From JAIRQK01 sp047974135 (GTDB lineage Bacteria; Campylobacterota; Campylobacteria; Campylobacterales; Campylobacteraceae), in the NCBI GenBank assembly GCA_047974135.1, contig JBKECC010000145.1:1-20906 (forward strand): a stretch of 20,906 bases of DNA, in the 5' to 3' direction. A program made the translations under genes and the position numbers. Below the pieces are notes generated by a model. The model ran no database searches. It was not told where the DNA came from and saw nothing but the letters and a program-made list of their open reading frames with translations. Every line of letters begins with the position of its first letter. The first letter of the stretch is position 1. Positions 15,250-20,906 of this stretch are shown here, one piece after another.

Positions 15250-16018
15250 GTTTATCCTTCGTTTTTATATTTATATATGGTGAGTTTATAAAATCATTTT
15301 CAACCATAGTGCTAAAAAGTGCTTTCGTGTAAGTATTTATTGGATTTGGATTTTTTGCATTTAGCGTTTCTACTATTTTTTTATCGTGTAAAATGATAAC
15401 TTTTGAGGCAACATCAAGTGCAAAGTTTATATCGTGAGTTACTAAAATAACACTTTTGTTTTTCTCTTTCATTTTGCTAAAAATATCTTTTACATGTAAA
15501 ATGCTTTTGTTGTCAAGTCCGACAGTTGGCTCATCGGCTAAAAATAAAGCAGCATCAGAAATGATAGCGGTGATTAAAAGTATCTTTCTTGCCATGCCCC
15601 CACTTATCTCATAAGGATATAACTCTGTATCGTTTTCCCTTAAACCAAACTCTATAAAAAGTTTTTTTACATCATCCATTTTACTTTTACCAAATTTTCC
15701 GCAGGCAAACTTTCCAACTCTCATGAGTGGATCAAAGTATGAGATATTTTGGGGAATTAGTGAGATTTGCTCACCTCTTAAAGCATTTTGTTTTGTTTCA
15801 TTTATGAGTTTTTCTTGCCAATAAAACTCTCCACTAAAACTTAAATCTTTTGGCAAGAGATTTAGTATAGAGCGTAAAAGCACGGTTTTTCCAATCCCGC
15901 TTTTTCCAACGATAGCTATAACTTCACCTTCATTTATAGAAAAGTTTAGATTTTCAAGCAAATAGTCTTTACATGTAAAGAAGATATTTAAGTTTTTTAC
16001 TTCAAAGAGTTTTTTCAT
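15239..16018 (-). CDS. ABC importer ATPase, first subunit; NikW/DppD-like
   Basis: 259-residue ABC ATPase. Walker A is GKSGIGKT (near 38-45), the Q-loop IPQNISYFDPL, the signature ISGGMARK, Walker B ALFLADEPTVGLD and the H-loop LVTHD. The C-terminal INTYTKALFSTM is the short peptide/nickel-family tail (compare the PYT.L motif). It overlaps the permease upstream by four bases (ATGA) and the second ATPase by 11. Two exact palindromes lie in the gene: 15489 read LHVK, and 15969 read FTCK inside the N-terminal strand, close to the gene junction. Confidence 0.87.
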   Translation of the reverse strand: MKKLFEVKNLNIFFTCKDYLLENLNFSINEGEVIAIVGKSGIGKTVLLRSILNLLPKDLSFSGEFYWQEKLINETKQNALRGEQISLIPQNISYFDPLMRVGKFACGKFGKSKMDDVKKLFIEFGLRENDTELYPYEISGGMARKILLITAIISDAALFLADEPTVGLDNKSILHVKDIFSKMKEKNKSVILVTHDINFALDVASKVIILHDKKIVETLNAKNPNPINTYTKALFSTMVENDFINSPYINIKTKDKLEA

Positions 16019-16827
16019 TTAAAACCTTTTACATGTAAGAATTGTCTCAATTTATTTGCTAAAAAATCAAAACTCATGACAACTAAAAGTAGGGCAAATC
16101 CCGGAAAAAACGCAAGCCACCAGCGTCCTGCTCCTAAATGTTTCATGGCTTCTGCTAGGATATTTCCAATGGCAGGTGTATCAATACTTAAACCAAAACC
16201 CAAAAATGTTATGGCTGATTCATGCAGTATTGCGTGAGGAAAAAGTAGCAATAAGCCTATCAAGTATTGAGGCAAAAGATGAGGAAAAAAGTGTTTACAG
16301 GCTACATAAAACTTTGAATTTCCAAAATTTCTAGAAGCTTTTATATATGGTTTATCTCTTATTTGTAAGACTTCAGCTCTTAAAACTCTTGTCAGGCTTG
16401 GCCAGTGAGAAAGCGAAATACCAACGATAACCCCAAACATTCCACCTCCTAGCATTATGGAGATTAGGATAAGTAAAATGATGTGAGGAATGGAGATAAA
16501 CATATCAACAAGCCAATTTATAAATTCATCAACAACTCCTCCAAATATAACGGCGATTAGGCTAAGTAAAAGCGCTATTATGCTACTAAAAAAAGCTGCC
16601 AAAAGCCCTAAAAATATACTGTTTGATAAGCCTTTGATGGTTCTTGCAAACATATCTCGTCCTAAAAAATCTGTTCCAAAAATATGTGAAAATGAAGGTG
16701 CAAGATTTTTTAAGCTAAAGTTTACGGAGTATAGGGATTCACTCATAAAAAAACCAAATATCAATAGAGATATTAAAAATAAAAAGACAAAAATGATAGA
16801 AAAACTCTTTACATGTAAAGCTTTCAT
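16015..16827 (-). CDS. ABC importer permease, NikX/DppC-like
   Basis: 270-residue inner-membrane permease of the BPD_transp_1 family, with an N-terminal helix (about 10-30), the GTDFLGRDMFARTIKG motif diagnostic of DppC/NikC-type subunits, and about five further helices. The cytoplasmic coupling (EAA) loop reads KASRNFGNSKFYVACKHFFPHLLP. The protein starts MKALHVK and ends LHVKGFK because a palindrome copy sits near each end of the gene (16808 exact; 16028 with one mismatch). Four-base ATGA overlaps link it to the genes on both sides, consistent with equal production of subunits. Confidence 0.87.
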   Translation of the reverse strand: MKALHVKSFSIIFVFLFLISLLIFGFFMSESLYSVNFSLKNLAPSFSHIFGTDFLGRDMFARTIKGLSNSIFLGLLAAFFSSIIALLLSLIAVIFGGVVDEFINWLVDMFISIPHIILLILISIMLGGGMFGVIVGISLSHWPSLTRVLRAEVLQIRDKPYIKASRNFGNSKFYVACKHFFPHLLPQYLIGLLLLFPHAILHESAITFLGFGLSIDTPAIGNILAEAMKHLGAGRWWLAFFPGFALLLVVMSFDFLANKLRQFLHVKGFK

Positions 16828-17795
16828 GAGAGTTTGCCTTTTTTAATTTCTGGGTTTATTTTGTTATAAAGTATATTTGCACAGAAATTTCCAAAAAATA
16901 CAAAAAGTGAAGCAAAAAGAGTGATACCAAGTAAAAGTTGCATATCGCCTTTCATGCCAGCATTTACTACAACGCTTCCAAGCCCAGAGTAGGAAAATAC
17001 TTTTTCTGCTAGTATTGAGCCACCAAAAAGTTCTCCAAAAGATGCAAACTGCAAAGTTAAAGCAGGCAGTGCGCTATTTTTTAAAATATGTGAAAAGATA
17101 ATCTCTCTTTTGCTTTTTCCAAGAGCCTTTGCAAAGAGTATAAAGTCGCTATTTAAAATCTCTATAACTTTAGCTCTTGTGTGCAAGATAACAGGTGAAA
17201 TGCCAACGATGCTAAGAGTAAGTGCAGGCAAAAAAAGATGATGAAAAGTGTCAAAAATGGTAACTTCACTTGACACTTTACCAATGGGACTTGCAAATCC
17301 AAGTGGGAAAATACCAAGGTAAACGCTAAAAAACATGAGAAGTAAAAGTCCAAGCCAAAATGATGGAGTTGAGATAAGAATAAGTGAAAACGTGTTGATA
17401 ATTTTATCTATTATACTGTTTTGTTTAAAGCCAGCGATTATACCAAGACTAAAGCCTAAAATACCAGAGATTAGCCAAGCAAAACCCATAAGTAAAAGTG
17501 AAGAATAAAAAGACTCTTTGATGATTGTAATCACACTTCTTTGATAAGCTATAGATTCGCCAAAATCACCACACAAAACATTTTTTAACCATGAAGTATA
17601 TTGAGTGAAAAATGGTTCATCAAGTCCCCATTTTGCTATGATATTTGCTTTTTGCAACTCACTTACAGCTTTTTCACCGATGTATGCATCTATCGTGTTT
17701 ATCGGTGAATTGTAAAGCAAAACAAAGGTAAGAATCGTAACACCAAGTAGAAGTGTTACGATTCTTATGATTTGTGTGGTTATGCTTTTTGCCAT
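16824..17795 (-). CDS. ABC importer permease, NikY/DppB-like
   Basis: 323-residue inner-membrane permease of the DppB/NikB type. A first helix at about 10-29 is followed by the periplasmic WGLDEPFFTQYTSWLKNVLCGDFG, the usual signature of this subunit. Several helices and the coupling loop AKALGKSKREIIFSHILKNSALP follow, and then EKVFSYSGLGSVVVNAG. It pairs with the product of the next gene to form the channel. Six bases separate it from the binding-protein gene upstream, so it belongs to the same transcript. No palindrome copy occurs here, unlike in the three downstream genes. Confidence 0.88.
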   Translation of the reverse strand: MAKSITTQIIRIVTLLLGVTILTFVLLYNSPINTIDAYIGEKAVSELQKANIIAKWGLDEPFFTQYTSWLKNVLCGDFGESIAYQRSVITIIKESFYSSLLLMGFAWLISGILGFSLGIIAGFKQNSIIDKIINTFSLILISTPSFWLGLLLLMFFSVYLGIFPLGFASPIGKVSSEVTIFDTFHHLFLPALTLSIVGISPVILHTRAKVIEILNSDFILFAKALGKSKREIIFSHILKNSALPALTLQFASFGELFGGSILAEKVFSYSGLGSVVVNAGMKGDMQLLLGITLFASLFVFFGNFCANILYNKINPEIKKGKLS

Positions 17796-17801
17796 ATTTT
17801 A

Positions 17802-19388
17802 CTAGTATGACCACTCTTCAAGATTATTTACTATTGGCATACCATGACCATGAGGATGAGGGATTTGTGTTCCGATGTTTAATCCATCTTTTATAAAGTA
17901 AGCGTGTCTAATGTTTACAAGCCAGATAAAAGGAAAATCTGCATTTGCAACTTCTTGCGCACTTTTCCAATCTTGTATAGCATCTTTTTCATTTGTGTTT
18001 AGCAGTGCTTTATTTAAAAGCTCATCCACTTTTGTGTTTTTATATGATGAAGCTGAGTAGTAACCTTTTGAAGTAGAGGAGTAAGCCATAAAAATATCTA
18101 TAGGATTATACGTGCCAAATCCCCAGCATGTAGGATTTATGTAAGCAGTTTTTAGGATGTTACTCCAAGGCTCAGCCTTTGCTATGATGTTTATACCAAG
18201 CTTTTTTGCTTCTTCAGACAAGGCAACTGCAAGGTTATATCTTTGAAGTTCTTCAACTCTTCCAGTTATAATAAATTCAGCTTTTACGCCATTTTTTTCT
18301 CTTATATCACTTTGGTTATTTAAAATCCAGCCAGCATTTTCTAAGATTTTAATAGCTTCTTCGACTCTGTTGTCTGAAACTATAGGTTTGTCTTGTGTCC
18401 AAGGAAGATTTCTTGTTCTACTATATGCAACATCACCAATGCCGTTTAATGCGTTATTTATAATGTTTTGTCTATTTATACCGATATTTAAAGCGTGTCT
18501 TATGGCGATATCGCTAGTTACATTGTTTCCTCGTTTTAGTCCAGTTTCATCAACAAACTCTTTTACAACTGGCAAGTTAAAACCTCTTGTATCAACAGTT
18601 TTAAGATTTACTAAGTTCATCCCTTCTATCTTCTCTTTTGCAAATTCAGGATTTATCATCAAAACATCAAACTTTCCACTTTTTGCAGTTGCAAGAATGG
18701 AATCTTCGTCGATATTTACTATAGTTACCTTTTTAAAGAAAGGCTTTTTACCGTAATAATATTCGTTTGGTACTAAAATCAACTGCTCTTTTGGTTTAAG
18801 TTCAGCTATCTTGTAAGCTTTGCTTCCTATTGGCTTCATACCATAATCATTTGTGTAAGCGTGTTTTGGAACGATGCCTATAAAAGCAACTGAACGTAAA
18901 AACACTGACCAAGGCGAACCAAGAGTAAATTTAACGGTGAAATCATCAAGTGCTTCAACTTTTTCAAGTGTTGTCAAATCGACAAGAGAACCACTTTCTT
19001 TTGCTTTTTGGTAAGTAAAAGCTATGTCGTTGGCGGTTAGTGGTTTGCCATCAGAAAATTTTACATCATCACGGATTTTGAATGTGTAAACTTTTTTATC
19101 TTCGCTTATCTCATAACTTTTTGCTAAATCGTTTTGAAGCTCTATATTTTCATCAAATTTAAGCAAAGTTGAGTGAAATATATCTGGGTCATGTTGTCCA
19201 TACCCAAGGATTGGGTCAAATCCACCTTCAGTTATAGCTGGACCAACTGAGATAACAATCTCATCCTTTACTTTTGGAGTTTCTACCTTTGTTTCAGGTT
19301 TTGTCTCAACTTTTACTTCAGATTTTGGTTTATCACATCCTATAAAAAAGAGTGAAACTAAAATGGCAAAGAGTAGCGATTTTCTCAT
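17802..19388 (-). CDS. Extracytoplasmic binding lipoprotein of a nickel/peptide ABC importer (SBP_bac_5; NikZ-like)
   Basis: 528-residue family 5 solute-binding protein. A signal peptide ends in lipobox FFIGC (Cys18), followed by a Lys/Glu/Thr/Val linker to about residue 41 and then the fold. Family motifs: LAKSYEISEDKKVYTFKIRDDVKFSDGKPL, FTYQKAK, PIGSKAYKI and AIRHALNIGINRQNI. A His triad HPHGHG lies near the C-terminus (511-516). AAGGA at 19395-19399 precedes the ATG by six bases. It heads a five-gene operon that also encodes two permeases and two ATPases. Nickel is the favoured substrate because of the NikR-like operator upstream and the small ATPases, but the family also imports di- and oligopeptides, and the sequence alone does not settle it. 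Confidence 0.85.
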   Translation of the reverse strand: MRKSLLFAILVSLFFIGCDKPKSEVKVETKPETKVETPKVKDEIVISVGPAITEGGFDPILGYGQHDPDIFHSTLLKFDENIELQNDLAKSYEISEDKKVYTFKIRDDVKFSDGKPLTANDIAFTYQKAKESGSLVDLTTLEKVEALDDFTVKFTLGSPWSVFLRSVAFIGIVPKHAYTNDYGMKPIGSKAYKIAELKPKEQLILVPNEYYYGKKPFFKKVTIVNIDEDSILATAKSGKFDVLMINPEFAKEKIEGMNLVNLKTVDTRGFNLPVVKEFVDETGLKRGNNVTSDIAIRHALNIGINRQNIINNALNGIGDVAYSRTRNLPWTQDKPIVSDNRVEEAIKILENAGWILNNQSDIREKNGVKAEFIITGRVEELQRYNLAVALSEEAKKLGINIIAKAEPWSNILKTAYINPTCWGFGTYNPIDIFMAYSSTSKGYYSASSYKNTKVDELLNKALLNTNEKDAIQDWKSAQEVANADFPFIWLVNIRHAYFIKDGLNIGTQIPHPHGHGMPIVNNLEEWSY

Positions 19389-19396
19389 AACTTTTC

Positions 19397-19408
19397 CTTA
19401 CATGTAAA
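19397..19408. repeat. Iterated palindrome copy overlapping the binding-protein gene's RBS
   Basis: CTTACATGTAAA, one mismatch from the 12-base consensus. On the minus strand the right arm runs into the AAGGA site of the binding-protein gene, sharing bases 19397-19399. Confidence 0.8.
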
Positions 19409-19464
19409 ATAAAATTCATAAAATACTACTAGAAATATTCTTTAAGTAATATTTATTTTTTAAA

Positions 19465-19494
19465 AGTATTATTTTGAGATTTGTAAATAATACT
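19465..19494. promoter_or_regulatory. NikR-type operator candidate upstream of the ABC importer
   Basis: A perfect inverted repeat: AGTATTATT, a 12-base spacer, AATAATACT. Written as half-sites it is GTATTA-N16-TAATAC, the same geometry as the E. coli NikR operator GTATGA-N16-TCATAC. It lies 77-106 bases before the binding-protein ATG, in the 220-base gap between that gene and the divergent rpe. NikR represses nickel uptake when nickel is plentiful. That this is a NikR site is inference; nikR itself is not in the window. Confidence 0.6.
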
Positions 19495-19498
19495 GCCA

Positions 19499-19510
19499 CT
19501 TACATGTAAA
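19499..19510. repeat. Iterated palindrome copy between the operator and rpe
   Basis: CTTACATGTAAA, identical to the copy at 19397 and in the same orientation, starting five bases after the end of the NikR-like inverted repeat. Confidence 0.8.
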
Positions 19511-19573
19511 GATTAAAAGTATGATTTTTGTATCCATTTTTTTACTCAAAAGAAAATTAAAACTACTTTTAGG

Positions 19574-19579
19574 TAAAAT
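19574..19579 (+). promoter_or_regulatory. Candidate -10 for rpe
   Basis: TAAAAT after a T-rich stretch, 29 bases before the rpe ATG. A TATATT at 19591-19596 is closer but leaves little room for the AAGAGAG ribosome-binding site. Neither is strong. Confidence 0.3.
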
Positions 19580-19608
19580 CACTCAAATTTTATATTAAAG
19601 AAGAGAGT

Positions 19609-20250
19609 ATGCTTGTAGCTCCGAGTATTTTATCGGCAAATTTTGGAAAGTTAGATGATGAGATAAAAGCCATCTGTGATAGTGGCTGTGATTTAGTTCA
19701 CGTAGATGTTATGGATGGGCATTTTGTGCCAAACTTGACAATTGGACCAGTTGTTGTAAATGCCGTTAACAAGGTAGCTACAAAACCACTTGACATACAT
19801 TTGATGGTTGAAAATAACACTTTTTTTGTTGACCTTTTTGCTCCACTTAAACCAAAATATCTTGGCTTTCACATTGAAGAAGAGAAACATCCTCATCGCC
19901 TTTTACAAAAGATAAAATCTTACGGCATAAGTCCAGTTATAACTCTAAATCCAAGCACGTCTCTTAGCTCCATTGAGTACATACTTGAAGATGTTGATAT
20001 GGTTTTACTTATGAGTGTAAATCCGGGCTTTGGTGGGCAAAGCTTTATACCATCAGTGCTAAAAAAAGCTAAAAAATTAAAAGAGATGATAGTAAGTGCA
20101 AATCTTAAAACATTGATAGAAGTTGATGGCGGAGTTAGTGATAAAAACATTGTTGAACTTAAAAATGCTGGTGTTGATGCGGTAGTTGCTGGAAGTTATG
20201 TTTTTAGCTCTTCCTCTTACAAAACTGCTATAAACTCACTTAAGGTTTGA
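19609..20250 (+). CDS. rpe: Ribulose-phosphate 3-epimerase
   Basis: 213-residue TIM-barrel enzyme that interconverts ribulose 5-phosphate and xylulose 5-phosphate in the pentose phosphate/Calvin pathways. It begins LVAPSILSANFGKL. The metal and catalytic motifs are visible: VHVDVMDGHFVPNLTIGP (Asp), DIHLMVE (His), VNPGFGGQSF and EVDGGV (second catalytic Asp), followed by the phosphate-binding AGSYVF. Length is normal. AAGAGAG precedes the ATG. It is transcribed away from the ABC importer and is followed after two bases by trpF. Confidence 0.96.
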   Translation: MLVAPSILSANFGKLDDEIKAICDSGCDLVHVDVMDGHFVPNLTIGPVVVNAVNKVATKPLDIHLMVENNTFFVDLFAPLKPKYLGFHIEEEKHPHRLLQKIKSYGISPVITLNPSTSLSSIEYILEDVDMVLLMSVNPGFGGQSFIPSVLKKAKKLKEMIVSANLKTLIEVDGGVSDKNIVELKNAGVDAVVAGSYVFSSSSYKTAINSLKV

Positions 20251-20252
20251 GT

Positions 20253-20840
20253 TTGAGAGTAAAAATTTGTGGTATTACAAATCTTGATGATGCGCTTTTT
20301 TCTATAAACTCAGAAGCGGATGCGCTTGGTTTTAACTTTTACCCAAAATCTCCACGATACATAAAACCAGAAATTGCAAAAGAGATTATAGGAAAACTTC
20401 CTCCATTTGTGGAGAAAGTAGGGCTTTTTGTGGACACTTCTCCAGAGTTTATAAATCTTACATGTAAAGAGGTAAAACTTACTCTTGCACAGATTCATTT
20501 TGAAGTAGATGAAGATTTTTTATCTAAACTTGAAGTGCCATATTTAAAAGTCATAAGAGCAAAAACAAAAGAGGACATCCTAAAAGACAAAGATGAGTTT
20601 AGGCTCGTTGATGCATTTGTAGAAGAGTTTGGTGGAGTTGGTAAAAGAGTTGATTTGTCGTGGTTTAAAGATATTGATACATCAAAGATAATACTTGCTG
20701 GTGGACTAACTGTTGATATCTTAGAAGAAGTTAAAAGATGCGGATTTTACGGTGTTGATGTAAGTAGTGGAGTTGAAAAAACAAAGGGTGTAAAAGATCA
20801 AGGTAAAATTAAAGATTATATAAAAAGAGCGAAAATTTGA
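20253..20840 (+). CDS. trpF: Phosphoribosylanthranilate isomerase
   Basis: 195-residue TIM-barrel enzyme of tryptophan synthesis (Amadori rearrangement of phosphoribosylanthranilate). It starts MRVKICGITN, where KICGI holds the catalytic Cys. GFNFYPKSPRY, VGLFVD, AQIHFE, the catalytic Asp in RLVDAFV, LAGGLT and GVDVSSGVE follow. Two in-frame TTG codons are possible (20247 and 20253). I choose 20253: it gives the family N-terminus and stands seven bases after AAGG at 20242-20245, whereas 20247 would overlap the rpe stop with no spacing. A palindrome variant at 20457 is read LTCK. Confidence 0.93.
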   Translation: MRVKICGITNLDDALFSINSEADALGFNFYPKSPRYIKPEIAKEIIGKLPPFVEKVGLFVDTSPEFINLTCKEVKLTLAQIHFEVDEDFLSKLEVPYLKVIRAKTKEDILKDKDEFRLVDAFVEEFGGVGKRVDLSWFKDIDTSKIILAGGLTVDILEEVKRCGFYGVDVSSGVEKTKGVKDQGKIKDYIKRAKI

Positions 20841-20906
20841 GAGAATTTGACAAAGTTGTAGAAAAATTAAAAAGAGTAGATTTACAAAAAAAAGATTTTT
20901 TTAATC
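20837..20906 (+). CDS. Start of a further gene, cut by the window end
   Basis: A TTG overlapping the trpF stop (TTGA) opens a frame that runs to the window end, reading MREFDKVVEKLKRVDLQKKD and onward. It continues the coupled operon style seen elsewhere. In Campylobacter jejuni rpe is followed by a dnaQ-type 3'-5' exonuclease gene, so that is one possible identity; the 23 residues available do not show it. Confidence 0.55.
   Translation, partial: MREFDKVVEKLKRVDLQKKDFFN

Noticed and set aside
1..20906. CRISPR arrays, toxin-antitoxin pairs, defence islands, phage or transposon genes
   Set aside because: I found no spaced direct repeats, transposase or integrase motifs, or defence-related proteins; every gene except the orphan at 7930 belongs to a recognised family.

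Overview
The window is a low-GC (roughly one third G+C by eye), densely packed bacterial chromosomal segment. Gene content and order point to the Campylobacterota (Epsilonproteobacteria), probably a Sulfurimonas-like organism. The run leuS-lptE-folC-M23 peptidase-bactofilin-mfd matches the Helicobacter/Campylobacter arrangement, and so does the pair rpmB plus a two-TM potassium channel. No rRNA, tRNA, CRISPR array, insertion sequence or phage gene was seen, and no gene-free stretch exceeds 300 bases.

Layout. (1) 2-7902, plus strand: a tightly coupled operon of leuS (5' end cut by the window), lptE, folC, an M23 peptidase, a bactofilin and mfd. Genes overlap or nearly abut, and several start with TTG. 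(2) 7930-8556: an orphan, very AT-rich gene for a membrane protein. (3) 8625-10844, plus: a DUF815 AAA+ ATPase, a YmdB-type phosphodiesterase and a MagIII-like 3-methyladenine DNA glycosylase, overlapping end to end. (4) 10861-11088, minus: a small DUF465 protein. (5) 11272-11958, plus: a Sel1-repeat lipoprotein, convergent with (6) 11979-14523, minus: rpmB, a K+ channel with an RCK domain, and argJ. A palindromic terminator joins the two convergent stop codons. (7) 14638-19388, minus: a five-gene NikZYXWV/Dpp-type ABC importer. Its upstream region carries an inverted repeat with NikR-operator geometry (GTATTA-N16-TAATAC), which favours nickel as substrate. (8) 19609-20906, plus: rpe, trpF and the start of another gene.

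Three things stand out. First, the palindrome TTTACATGTAAA occurs 10 times exactly and 7 more times with one mismatch, mostly inside unrelated genes, where it is read as LHVK or FTCK. It behaves like a genome-wide iterated DNA motif rather than a protein motif. Second, two housekeeping genes carry in-frame stops at positions that should encode conserved residues. In leuS a TGA stands at the fourth Cys of the zinc knuckle, and in mfd a TAG stands at a conserved Glu in the C-terminal domain, followed at once by ATG. These are sequencing errors, pseudogenisation or real split genes, and the sequence alone cannot decide. Third, the NikR-like operator is flanked by two copies of the palindrome, one of which overlaps the ribosome-binding site of the transporter's binding-protein gene.
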